From Druceiella hillmani (lineage: Eukaryota; Arthropoda; Insecta; Lepidoptera; Hepialidae), in assembly GCA_039881145.1 (NCBI GenBank), contig JAYKKI010000095.1:124001-188000 (forward strand): DNA of 64,000 nt, given 5' to 3'. Positions within the stretch are counted from its first letter, which is position 1; each line of letters opens with the position of its first letter. Made by a program: the position numbers and the translations under genes. Positions 37,391 to 49,537 of this stretch are shown here, piece by piece. A model generated the notes under the pieces. That model saw nothing but the letters and a program-made list of their open reading frames with translations, ran no database searches and was not told the origin of the DNA.

Positions 37391-37431
37391 CCACCTGAAG
37401 ATGTTGTAATACAAAGACACCTAGGTCGTGG
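37391..37431 (+). ncRNA. Hammerhead-like motif, core mutated
   Basis: Sense-strand counterpart in arm 2. CTGAAGA, GTC and both stem I halves are intact, but ACAACGAAAC has become ACAAAGACAC. This breaks a stem II pair and a conserved adenine after stem II. Likely inactive. Confidence 0.5.
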
Positions 37432-37544
37432 TAAAGAAATTAAAGAAAGTAGAAATAATACTACATCATGTAGTTTCATTTAATTGTGAATAATGAATTT
37501 CTACAAAATTAATGCCAAATATATTCAATAAGTGCTTTTTATTC

Positions 37545-38714
37545 TTACTTTTTTCAAACGATTTATTTAAACTAAAATTCATTACCTGGAATATTTTTCA
37601 GAAGCGTATTATTATAATGAATTTCTTAAAAATATTGACATTTTGAATCATTGCTATAGTTTTCCGGTAAGCGTTAGGAAAATTTGTAATGATAACAATT
37701 TTTGCACCAATTTTATTGAATGCGTTTTGAGATAGAGTATTAAAGATCGGAGGGTATATTTTTGTAGATATTTTCGTTAACATCCTTAAGACATGAAACA
37801 TTGAAATATAATTTTGAAACTTTTATAACGAATCCAATAATACCCCACATAACAAGTAAAGTAAAAACAAATCCGAGTACTTTCATTTCCTCCTCTAAAT
37901 GTTCAACATAAGAATTTTTAGTGTTAGCTATGTCAGTGAATATTCTTCGCACCTCTGATAAATTTTAAGTTTCTACGTCAAACTGTTTCTGAAGAAAAAA
38001 TTACTGTGACAAGTAAACAGATGGATGGACACGTTAGTGCTTATACAGACTTTCTTTTGTTTTTTTGAGATATGGAACTCGATAAACAACTGTCAATGTT
38101 GAGTTAACGCAAATTTTGTTTTCCAAAACCCCTACTAGAAGAAAGATTCCTTTCTATTGATAAAAAGTTATGTAATGCAGTATCTTAATAACTGAAATTT
38201 TAACCGAATTAAATACATAATGGGCAGCCAAATTCATAGTCACTATGAAAAAATGAGTATAAAATAAGCAAATTATAAACTTTTGCTTTATTTTGTAAAC
38301 GCATTTAATTTGGTGTTTAATTATAGCCTCGTATATTAAAACATGTTGTTATTTTAATTCTATATATACATAGTGAAATTAGTATTTATACATTTTTATT
38401 ACAAGATCACATTCAAAGTCGAAATGCACATCGTACTAAGAGGGCCAGTAATTATATGTAATTACATGTAAATAATAGTATGTCTTTCTAAATACGGTTT
38501 AATGGATTTCTGGATTTCTTAGGAATATTTTTTTTATGATGGTGTGTAAAATAATTTTAAACGGTTTTAAGTGTTAATAAAATTATTTTTCTATTGCGTT
38601 TTATTATCCTACACATGTTGTATTCAGGAAAGACAAAATATAAATTGTCCAATTAATCCTGTCATATGAACACTTCTAAAGGACACCAAAACGTCCAACC
38701 AGTATATTGCAGCA
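37545..38714. other. AT-rich non-coding stretch, no gene seen
   Basis: No domain-bearing frame or repeat recognised. Confidence 0.5.
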
Positions 38715-39300
38715 ACAAGCCCGGAATAAATTTGAGAAAAATCTACTTTATGTCAGACTTGATAGCAAATTGACAAAATAATGTGCCTCGAAAAATGTTA
38801 TTATACACCGTAGTGAAAGCAAGATAAATAATATTTCTATGAAAAACAACAAAGTGCTCAGAACACTAATGGTAATGGTAAAACATCAGAATCAAGCAAG
38901 AAAAGGATGTGAGATTCGCTTGTTGTCAACAAGCAAAAAAATTACTGCTTACACCAGCTTTGATGTCAAGATACATCACAAGCTCGAAACAGATTTGAGA
39001 AAAAGTCTACTTTAAATTAGATTTGATCCCAAATTGGTTAAAAAAATGGGGCTCAAAGAATGCTATTATACATCGTATTGAGAAGAAGATAAATAATATT
39101 TCTACGGAAAATAACGAAGCGCTCAGAACGCTAATCACGCAATCACTTAATGATGCTTGAATTTAAATATAAAATTGCACACCTAACGTAAGCAAAGAAT
39201 CTGGAATTTTCTAGTTTCCGATTGACAAAAGAGTTATTGATTGCACCAGCTATGATGTCTTCTTTACCAGCTTTGTTATCAAATACTCGTTAAAATTGGA
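38715..39300 (+). repeat. Diverged tandem repeat, ~264-bp unit
   Basis: Two units plus a partial third. TTTGAGAAAAATCTACTTTA at 38731 recurs at 38994; GATAAATAATATTTCTA and GCTCAGAACACTAAT recur with the same ~264-bp offset. The ACACCAGCTTTGATGTC block of unit 1/2 recurs as GCACCAGCTATGATGTC near 39255. A satellite-like or segmental tandem duplication, old enough to have many substitutions. Confidence 0.8.
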
Positions 39301-39920
39301 CAGTAAAAAAAGGAAAATTTTCTGTAATATGAACATGTTGGAGTTTACAATTCCATATTTTATAAGCAAATATTAATCCTTTAAAAAAATTATATCCTTT
39401 CAGATTTTTCAAATGTTTCAATCTATCTCTAAATTGTTTACTTAACCTTTATTAAAAATAAAACTATAAAATGTGAAATGACATTAAATAAAAGATTGAA
39501 ATCTTTAAGTAGTATACAAAATATAAAATGGAAAGAAAATTGTTTGCTGCGTTTAATGCTTACAAATAAAATCTCGTTAACCTGTTAGCAGCCGTTAATT
39601 CAGAAGCCAGCTGCTATTTATTAAACGCTCCAGGTAAAGCTTTCGACGGCCGGATGCGAGGTGTTGGCCAGACTACCGACACGTGCCACTATTACTTCCG
39701 TTTCGTATTGCTTCATGCGACTATATTTTCCGCTTCGTAAAAATTATCATTACAAGGAATTTACTTTGTGATTTTAACTTTCATATTTTACACGAATGGA
39801 CCGATGCCTACCGTTGATTTATTTTATACTATATTTAGATTATTTGTTTGCATCTATTTTATATTTATTCAATAATATTTGACCATACATTTTATTTATT
39901 TAAGCAAAAAACTACCTTAT

Positions 39921-39928
39921 ATATATAA

Positions 39929-39972
<44 letters not shown>
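39921..39972. repeat. (TA)n microsatellite
   Basis: TA array with small interruptions. It accounts for the Tyr-Ile part of the overlapping open frame. Confidence 0.95.
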
Positions 39973-39974
<2 letters not shown>

Positions 39975-41749
39975 GAAACTTTTCATTATAACATAAAATG
40001 GTTAAGGGTAAATGTGAGTTCTGTTATTAATATTCCACACCATTATGTTGACACTTATGTACGACAATACATGCGAAAAGGTAATAACAGTAACGTGTGA
40101 TGTTTGCATATAATTTAGTTACACAGTGCTCGCACAAAATGCTTAATTTTAATGTTTTTATAACTAAATAAACAGTGAGGATATGAAAGAAAAATCTAAC
40201 ATTTTTCCGTTTTTTTCTGACCCTGATATTAACGTTTTTGTCGAAAATCAGATTTAATTAATTCGTATGTAGTAAGAACGAAAGGTTTTAAGTAATACGA
40301 TGCTAATAGTTTTTGAATAAAATAAATCTCTTCACTAAATTTTTCGATTTTTTCAGATTTTTTTGACTGTAAATTTTTGGGGTCGAGCAGAGAGATTGCG
40401 ATTTCTGAGAATTCTTTACAAAATACAAGAAATTTAAAAATACCTACATATTTTTACACTTTTCTTTTTATACGCTTTTATATGATGCTTAAAAGAATGA
40501 ACTTAATTCATTTTTTGACATCGTTCTCAAAACTTTACCTGTGAAAGGGTATAACAGGATAGGCTTAGAGAAATATCCACAAGGATCAACCTCTTAAATA
40601 TTGTTATATTAGTACACTAAGAGAATACCATACATAAGGTAGACTCAAAAAGCGCTTCTTTGATTATAAAAGCCCCTTGTGTAGTTTTGTGGATACATCA
40701 CACGATATTTAATATTTTTTGGTATTACATGTATGTATTAAAAAATAACACTATATGAATATTTTGTATAAATAATAATTATTTTGTACTATTAATACTG
40801 AATAAAGAGTCTGAAAAATAGGTAATATTCTATAAATAAATAAATTTGTTTAATTTATCCAGTTTTATAGTTTATGAGAACAATGAGTTTAACGAAGCTC
40901 GCGCTGTTTTTCACATATATATCGACAACATATTGAGGTTAAGGGTCAATGATCGTACATATGTTATTCGTTTGACGTGCTAAGATCATTTAATAATATA
41001 ATATTATTTATTAGTCTGACTCTGGGGTAACTTTGTTACGCTTATCCTGTCATGTGCTTCTAATCGAACTTTTAGCATAGCATAATAACTTTAAAATCAA
41101 GCCTCTAGTTACCAAAACAATGGAATTGTCTTTGAAAAAAAAATATCCATAAAGAAAAAACCGAAAAATAAATTGTTCCATAAACTTACCGATTAACAAA
41201 TTTTGGTTCGAAGCACTAACAATTAAATATTTATCTTTCATTTTGGTCGCTAAGTCCGCTGTGTTAAGAAATGTTTTAATTTAATAACAAAATCTATAAA
41301 ATCAACACGATGCTAATAAAGTTAAGAAAAAAATTCAATGTAATCAAGCAACATAGTTTCTTCACAACATTTTCATACACTTTAGAGTATGCTGTAGGAT
41401 ATTTGAATTTTTCAAAAATAAACTTATAGGGAAAATTAAATTACAACTACATTTTCATTTTATATTAACCATACCATGAATTATATTATCCATTACGTAT
41501 TATTATATAAAGCATAAATAAGTTTTACAGGATTGTACCTTATTTTCTCCTCATATTCCTTCCCAAAAAGGTCCATGGATTTCGCATGAAAATGTATTTC
41601 CCCAAATGATTTAGGGATTTATTACAGAACTTCCTACATTCAAGAGGAGTTTTTAAACCATGGAGTTGGCACTGCTTTATTAAGGCAATACGATTGAAAT
41701 TTGATCCGCCTTCAGTGGCTGTTTCCGTTTGAAGCATTTAGATATTATC

Positions 41750-41905
41750 TGAAGTCGTGACGTCCACGGGCTCGTTTGTAAAACGATACGACTGGCGGTC
41801 CCTTTCATCGCGGCCACATCTTATTCATCTTATCGCGTTTGTGTTGTTCGAGAAGGGTTTTTATGTTGCCGCAATAGCGATCGTGAAAATTCGTTGTGGT
41901 AATTG
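41750..41905. other. GC-richer island of unknown nature
   Basis: Contrasts with its surroundings through words such as GTGACGTCCACGGGCTCG, GACTGGCGGTCCC, TCGCGGCCACATC and GCAATAGCGATCGTG. I found no long frame, splice-bounded exon or RNA fold. It could be a regulatory element, an old transposon piece or an exon too short to recognise. Confidence 0.3.
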
Positions 41906-44900
41906 AGCTAAAGCAAAGAGGGGACAAAAGGAAGAAAATGAGATAAATTATTATTAAAATCAAGTTTAATTACTCCACAAATTTACGTAGGGAGTTTTGT
42001 ATTAAATTTAAACCTCTGTATAATGATGGATAAAGAAAATACGTTCATAAAATCATCATGAGTTCAGTTTTTTTTAAAAGAAGAAGATTTGGTACTTACC
42101 TTTTAAGGAATTTAAATGTTCAATCGTAAACCAAATTAACGAACGATTTATACATGTATAATCGAATGAATAATCAAAAATAGTGCCTGCAATACATATG
42201 TTTTAAATCCCTAAACTATAATCCGATAACATAAAACACATATTAAAAACAGAAAAGAAATTTGAGGAATAAGAGCTATACGAGACTGACGAAAAAAACA
42301 TTGAAAAAAGATATTAGGGCTTAATTATACATTTATTTTGTTAAAAGATATTTTTATACAAACAAAATTGGAATTTGATTCCCATATAACCATAGTGGTA
42401 AAGTTTATTTCCAAAATCTAGAATTCTGAAATTCATTTCCCTTCTCAAAAAATTATCGTACAGAAGAATATCCATTTCGAACTTCATATTCCCTCATACT
42501 TTTGACGATATAAAGGTTAAAGTAATATTTAGTCATATTTTTTACGAATATCAAATTGAAAACTAACTTTTAACATTTCATTTCCAGAAAAATATGTAAT
42601 TATAGAATGACAGAATAAATGTTGTTTTATTATCTTCCTAGCTTCCTTTATCTATCTATTACTTTTTGTCTCAAACATTAAAGGCTTCCTACATATTTAA
42701 AAATAAATAGAGGAAATAATAAAAATTTTAGAGGATGAATTATTTCCCAACGAACGATTTAACGCTTAAAGACCAAAAAATATTCCGAACAAATAATACC
42801 TAGACCTTTTAATTAGAGTAAAATAATGTCCAAAAAATATTTCTCTGCCATTTTTAATTAAGATTAAATTTTTTTTCGATTTATTAAATAGAATTTAAAG
42901 AGTCTTAAATAGAATTTTAAAGAAAACACTTCCTGCTTCAGTATTTGTGAAAACTTTTCCTTAGAAGATATTTTAATGAATTATAAGACAATTTATATAA
43001 AAACAGAAAATGTAGTACTTGGCAGAAAGTAGGGTCAATCATTAAGATAACATTACGCTAACTTCAAAGAAGTGGGAAAGAAATTACTGTAAGCACAAGA
43101 TAACAAAATATCCATTAAAATATTCTTGGTTCAGAACTACTTCACTGAAATTTTAAAATATTACAGCACAAAATTTATTTCAAAATCTATCCATAAAATA
43201 ATGCAAGAAATTTAATTTTTAATTGTGTGGCACTATTGAAAATTATTGTCCGGAAACCATAACAGTTGGTTTGATGGTAACAGTTGATCGTTATTTTCCA
43301 CAAATAAAATTAAGAAAAATTTATTCTTAGCGTCACGCGAAAAATTTTCGGGTCTTATTTGAATTCAGCGCGCATCTTATAAAATTTATAGTACGATTGT
43401 ATAAAGTGACATGATATAATTTCAGTGATGTCATAATATATAGACATGTCATTAGCATTCTAAAAGTAACTAACAAATGATTAGGTAATTGTTACATTTT
43501 TTATTAGCTTTAATATAGTATAAATTGAGACTCGTAGTGTGTTTTTGTCTACTGTCACTTATTTAAAAAAATATGTTTCAGAATTCCTTTCTATGTTATA
43601 TAAATAATTTATTTATACGGGTACTGCCCGCAAAATTAGGAAACATGTTTCTTTTGTAAGTATATGCAAATAATTTTTTTTTTTTCATGTTTATTTTTGA
43701 TACAATTTTAAATGTTTAGTTGGCAAAATTGAGATAGTATTTATGATTTTCAGCGGGTAATAAACTAATCCGATTTTTTCCCTACCCACGGTACTGTAAT
43801 TTTATGTCATTGGCTACTTATATTTAAGTAAAACTTTCAATTAAAATTATTTTTAATAACATTTATTTCGCGAGCGTTAGAAAACTCGGGCTACTTCGAA
43901 TCGTTGCCATAACAAAACCACAGCATCGTCTAGTATCTACCTACGCCACAGGAGAGTTATAATTATCTTTTAGCTAATTTTATTTTAATAAGTGATAAGA
44001 AAAATCTTGAATAAATTTTCAAATCAAAAGTATTTTTTAAAATTTATCATATATAAATATTTATCCTAAAATGAATTATTTTTATCAACTTTTTTAAACC
44101 ACGGACAACTCTTATTTTGAAACTATTAAACCCATTTCATTCCTCTAAGAGTTTAATATAGACTGATGTTAATTACTGTATTGCCATGTTTCACTTCCAC
44201 TGAAAGAGATAAACTCTAGGAATATCGCTGAGAACATTTTTTTAGAAACCATTTGACGTAAATATATTTTTCATTTAATACATTTATAAATCACACAAAT
44301 CTATATAAAATGAAAAACTATATAAATCCATATATTAAGGTAAAGGAGTTTGAGGGACCAAATAAAATAGCAGAACTTTTTTAATTTCCTGGTCGTGTGA
44401 AGTATCAATTAAAGGAAGTTGATAAGTATTCAACTGCTATTTTTTCATTATTTTCTGCCCTAAACCTTTGAATCTATTACGGTCAAAGCTATTAAATAGT
44501 AGTATTATTAGAAGTTTACTGGAAAACCACACAATAACTCTACATCATGATAATTAATTTTTGTAATTCCCTATTCCGAACGTTCGATTTTTATAAGTTT
44601 ATGCACTAAAATTTATTTGTATTCTTACAGTTAACTTTAATTGTTCGAAAAGTTAACGTTGCATGTTCATCAAGAGTATATTCGTTTTGATGTACATTCG
44701 TAACTGAATCCTATATTAACTGTAAAAGATATAGAAATTTCACATAATCTAATAAAATATATTGAGATACTGAGAAGATGATCAAACATAACTATTGATA
44801 GGAACACTGTAAATAAGTTGTTATCAATAGTTTTTTTATTACGGCTGTGATTTATCTCGGTCCATTTTGTGACAGGTTAAATATAGAAACATTTTAAAAT

Positions 44901-45097
44901 TAGAACAGATTTTTTAAAAGGATTTCGAAATTATTCTCACTAAATCAGTTAACCACCAACTCTCACAAAAATAAACTTTGTCGCCCATTTCTCTTTAATA
45001 TTGATGGGCGACTAATATTGAATATTAATATCTTAGACCCATTAACATGAATAAAAATTGTCTTTAAAATACAAAATTACTTTTGTCACTCTAATAT

Positions 45098-45118
45098 ATA
45101 TATAAATATATAAATATA

Positions 45119-45167
<49 letters not shown>
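45098..45167. repeat. (TA)n microsatellite
   Basis: Interrupted then pure TA array. Confidence 0.95.
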
Positions 45168-45168
<1 letters not shown>

Positions 45169-45771
45169 GAAAAATTAAATGATATGGTTCGAAATAAATA
45201 ATTAAATATAATAAAAGTTTTCTGTTTAAAATATAAAACCGTATTACTGCCAAAGAAATAACCAGTATTAAAGTTACTTCCATCTAATTAGTTAGATGCA
45301 GTAAAAATAATATTGTATCGTAACTTTAGTAGTTCTATATTTTAGCTGCTTCTGATCAGTCGTTACCTATTTATTTAACATTATATTATAATATGTGAGT
45401 ATAGCGAAACCCGTAACTTTTTTCCATACACTAGAGCTGCTCTCAAAAGCTCTTGGCCCAAATGCGAAGTGACTGAGCGAGGGAGCGCGATAAAACGGTA
45501 ATGAAACTAATAATAATAGGTAGCATATTCCGGGTCTGTAAAAATTATTATCTTTAAAAATCCTATAAAAAATTATATTGAATTCTTCTGTAAAAATTAT
45601 ATTAAAATGAAATCTGATTCCATAAATAACAGATAAATAATAGAAATTTCCCGTTTTCTTCTTACTTGCGAAATAATGAAGTAAAATTAATTAATGCATA
45701 AAACAAGTAGTTTAAAAATTTATTATTTATTATCCGCGACAAATTCTTAGCACACTCTTTATACCTCTTAT
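45168..45771. other. AT-rich non-coding stretch between two (TA)n arrays
   Basis: A brief GC-richer patch at 45430-45500. No gene seen. Confidence 0.5.
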
Positions 45772-45778
45772 GTATATA

Positions 45779-45874
<96 letters not shown>
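45772..45874. repeat. Long (TA)n microsatellite
   Basis: About 100 bp of TA units with single TG and TT interruptions. Confidence 0.95.
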
Positions 45875-45877
<3 letters not shown>

Positions 45878-47154
45878 TGTACGTCAAGAGACAAAGGAAT
45901 GTGAAGACTAGAATATGTGAGCAATGTACGACCGTATATCACAGTATTAATAATAAATAAAAGGTAATAAAAAAGTAAAATGTAAAGTGTGAATGACTAG
46001 AGGAGTATTATAACTAATCCAATACATACTAAAAATATAATGATTTTCATTTTTAATTTTACCATGAACTAGAAAAACTAATAACGTACAAATAAGGCTG
46101 CAAATATACGATGAACATGCGCTGATGATGCTCACATCAAGAGGTCCTACATGTAGCCTTCAACCATAAAATTTAATCTCAACATCTTATGAGTCTACTT
46201 GACGGGTGATTACCATATTGAAGGTATCTTGAATCAGAATGAAAGGTATTGTCTGATTTCGATTGTGGTAAACGTTAATGATCTAAGACGCAGCAGGAAT
46301 TTATCTACTCCATTCTTTTACGTTGACATATATCCCTCGCCTGTATTCGAAATATATCCACACGATTATAGTGGAATCGGGTCATTTTAGATTTAAATTA
46401 TTATTTAAAAATAACAAAGAGATGCCTGAAATTAATACAATCGATTGGATAAAAGTGGATTACAAATCGATAATTTTAAAAATATGTACACACGACGCTT
46501 TTGTGATGGGACTTCATTTTCAAATACTTTAAAACCTTTAGATATTTCGGTTCACAAATTTATTATCAAAATTAACACTCCCATAGTATTTCAACAGGAA
46601 CTCACTTTCACAAAGGCACGAGGCTGTAACCAACAACGTTTTTCACAAATATTATAGAAAAGACCTTTTCTATTCAGTGTGGTTTCTATTCATGAAATAT
46701 TTCTGTAAAATTTCAATTTTGTAGGGGCAAGTTGCTGGTAACAAAAGTGCTTCTCAAAAATGTTTCGGAAAGAATGTTTTTTCTAAGGTTTATTAATCCA
46801 GAGATATCTGCGAAATTTTAGTCCCGTAGTGTCAAGAAATAATAAGTTGATGTACTTTGCACAATTATCGTGGAAATCAGTATATATTTACCAGTTCATC
46901 AGCGAAATAGAAAGCGATATGCATAAAATTTATCAAAAAGATTTATTCATGAATAACCAGTTTAAAAAAAAAGGAAAAACTTACTCCAAAATAAATTAAA
47001 AATCATTGGGATAGCTGCAAATATAATTCTAACGTCACTTTCAAATAACATGAATTAAAAACAGCAACTTCAAAAAGAAGCCAATTATTGAGTAATTAAA
47101 CTGCTTAATTAAAACAAATTAGACTAACAGGTAAAATGGTTTTCAGCCAACGTG
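45875..47154. other. Non-coding stretch, no gene supported
   Basis: Three overlapping 63-70 codon plus-strand frames at 46199-46657 show no domain and no shared signal. Confidence 0.45.
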
Positions 47155-47410
47155 TTTTAAGCAAGGACTATTTCGAATAACAGAAAACACCATTTACAAA
47201 TACAAAAACGAGTAATTTGTCTTATTATTCAGAATACAGATGGAAATACAATTTACCTTAATATTCGCTTATATGAATACGAATACAAATAAAAAGCCTT
47301 GCTAATCGGAATACAAATAATTTGCTTCACTGTTAATGAATACAAATATGTAAAATTTACCACAATATTCAAAAACACGAATACAAATAATTTGCCTGAC
47401 TAACCGCAAA
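47155..47410 (+). repeat. Degenerate tandem repeat around GAATACAAATAATTTGCC
   Basis: The word recurs four to six times with 40-55 bp spacing, best at 47275-47410, interleaved with TTACCTTAATATTCG-like sequence. Similar words occur at 18165 (GAATACAAATAAATTGCCTA) and, less clearly, at 48000-48060. Non-coding. Confidence 0.6.
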
Positions 47411-48164
47411 AACGACAAAGAATAATATGTCTCTTTATTCGCATGTGCGTATGTTATTAGGAATAGAATCTCATCACCTATGGATGCACTTAAATTTTGT
47501 TCCTAATGGAAGTTTTGACAAGTTTCTCAGCAACTGAACATCTTTTTATACAAACCTGGTTTAATATTTTACTCTTGTTAAAAAGGACTTCAAAGTGAAA
47601 AAGGCAATTCAATTGTGTTTTTGGATATACCTTAGTTAATTGAGTCTCGAGTGTAAACAGCATAATCTAATTATATTTAATAGTGTTGGATCTTATTATT
47701 CGATTTTTATATTACACAATTATTTATAAATAGAAATGCGATTGTTTACAAAAGAACAATGTAAAAATACATTGGTGTTTCAATTGCTATGTCGTTCACA
47801 GTTATCTGATAATTTTCTTACGTATAATATTCTGCAGCAAATATTTTAAACATAATATCATTTTTCAATACGTGATTATTGAATTATTTTTTAATACAAT
47901 TCAAAAAGTTTCATAAATGTCTTTTACCCAATAATAATCAATGGCTTTTAATGTTCGATTAATATCCGTGTAATTAATTAGAATATGCAGAATATAAGCA
48001 TAAATACGAATACTTGAAATTCTGCGAATAATCACCAAAGCGATTACGAATATTCAGAATATCCTTAGTGTACTCCCATATAACTTTCATGGCACTTTCC
48101 ATTCAGTCTTATTAAATGGCGTCTGTCTCAAATTTTCATTAATTTCAATACATATAAAAAAAAA
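47411..48164. other. AT-rich non-coding stretch, no gene seen
   Basis: Nothing supported apart from a few GAATATTC-type words near 48045-48060. Confidence 0.45.
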
Positions 48165-48426
48165 CAGCGAGCCGTCAGGGGCGCCTGGCAGATGTGAAAC
48201 ATCGTGTTCGTACAAGTAATATGCATAAAAGACAAGATTATTACAGGAACTAAATATAGCATAATGAAAAAATAAAGTATTAAGAATTTATATCAGAAAA
48301 TGGTGACTTTATTTAATAAACATTTATTTACAATTAATACAAAAATAATAAAGCACAAGTTATGTGTACCCGTAGTAAACAACAGCATCGAACTGAGTGA
48401 GGAGAAGGTCGCGTAGTCGGTTGCGC

Positions 48427-48444
48427 ATGGCGACACGTCGCCAT
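48427..48444. repeat. Hairpin in left arm, ATGGCGAC / GTCGCCAT
   Basis: 8-bp stem with a 2-nt AC spacer. The right-arm equivalent is at 49516-49537. Confidence 0.85.
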
Positions 48445-48472
48445 ACCGTACACTCTACTACATGTAGAATAT

Positions 48473-48484
48473 ATATATATATAC
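48473..48484. repeat. Short (TA)n tract inside the left arm
   Basis: A short tract of about six TA units. The right-arm equivalent at 49450-49492 is much longer. Confidence 0.9.
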
Positions 48485-48493
48485 CTTAGTATA

Positions 48494-48515
48494 GCGTGGC
48501 GACCCGTCGCCACGC
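48494..48515. repeat. Hairpin in left arm, GCGTGGCGAC / GTCGCCACGC
   Basis: 10-bp GC-rich stem with a 2-nt CC spacer. The right-arm equivalent is at 49421-49438, where an extra GTGGCGACGCTTGCC block precedes it. Confidence 0.85.
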
Positions 48516-49420
48516 CAACGATCCGGTTTGTACCTGCGCCTATAGATGTTTCACATTAAAAATAATTTTCATACTTCTGATACGTTATTTTTTACTGCAG
48601 TTTATCGAAAGGTTAAAACAGTGCCTGGTTAGTTATTGCAACGCACGCAATTATTGAATGCTGGAAAACTAACCAAATTGAAATGAAATCGCTTAAAACA
48701 ATAATTTGGTAATTGTCATATAGAGTTTTATCCATCTACACTTCCAGGTATCATCTACTTAATTATCAAAAAATAATTGAATTATTCTTGATTATAATCA
48801 ATAGTAAACGACTATAGATAATGTTATAAAACTTCAACACTCATTTATAACAGATAATTCTTTCACGTTCGTTATTTCTTGGGAACTGAGTTTAATTTTA
48901 GCTTTCGACATATAAATATTAAAGTAAAACCCAGGCCCTCGCGAGATTAAAATTTAAAATATTTATATTGTTATGAAATCATCCTAAGCTCTTCTTCATA
49001 ATGCGATTATGTATATTAATGTTAATGTGCAAAAATAAGACAATCTGCAGAATAACTAGTCTAACTGCAGATTTTCGAAGCATGTAAGTAAAAGTGCGAA
49101 GACATTGATTTTCTTCGAAGATATTTAGTTACTCTGCAGACTGACTATCAATCCACAGTAAATTTGTGTGTAAAAGATTATCGAATAAAACATTTGTTTA
49201 TCAATAAAACCAAATTTAATTGGGCGTTCTGAAAGAAATCAACAGTTTACAACGAAATTTACTTAAGATCAAGTAAATATCAATAATTTAAATATTAACC
49301 ATCACACCAAAAAAATTACTGAATATTTGTAGTATCAATAAAGTTTTATGAAAAATGTTTTGATGTGAAACATCTATAGGCGCAGGTATAAACCGGATCG
49401 TTGGCGTGGCGACGCTTGCC

Positions 49421-49438
49421 GTGGCGACGGGTCGCCAC
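49421..49438. repeat. Hairpin in right arm, GTGGCGAC / GTCGCCAC
   Basis: 8-bp stem with GG spacer, mirror of 48494-48515. Confidence 0.85.
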
Positions 49439-49449
49439 CCTATACTAAG

Positions 49450-49450
49450 G

Positions 49451-49488
<38 letters not shown>

Positions 49489-49492
49489 TATA
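49450..49492. repeat. (TA)n microsatellite inside the right arm
   Basis: About 43 bp of TA with one TG, expanded compared with the left arm. Confidence 0.95.
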
Positions 49493-49515
49493 GTCTATAT
49501 GTAGTGGAGTATACG

Positions 49516-49537
49516 GTATGGCGACGTGTCGCCATAC
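49516..49537. repeat. Hairpin in right arm, GTATGGCGAC / GTCGCCATAC
   Basis: 10-bp stem with GT spacer, mirror of 48427-48444. Confidence 0.85.

Larger units (their letters stand above)
37218..37544 (+). mobile_element. PLE-derived foldback unit, copy 4, complete, 13-bp target duplication
   Basis: The unit occupies 37231-37531 (301 bp) between two perfect copies of GTGCTTTTTATTC at 37218-37230 and 37532-37544. It starts ACAATGAAATGAAACTACGT, equivalent to the last codons of the PLE protein at 59.6 kb. It then folds: arm 1 37236-37340, an AT-rich loop, arm 2 37385-37485. It ends with the family tail (GAATAATGAATTTCTACAAA...ATATTCAATA). Its clean boundaries define the mobile unit. No protein is encoded, so it must use enzymes supplied in trans. 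Confidence 0.9.
39301..45097. other. AT-rich stretch, no gene seen
   Basis: Contains a (TA)n array at 39921-39972 and two GC-richer islands, 39590-39715 and 41750-41900, with CpG-containing words but no reading frame I can place. 42.0-45.0 kb is uniformly AT-rich. Confidence 0.5.

Noticed and set aside
35030..39300. Direct repeats considered as CRISPR-like
   Set aside because: Units are long, diverged and contiguous without spacers, and the DNA is eukaryotic.
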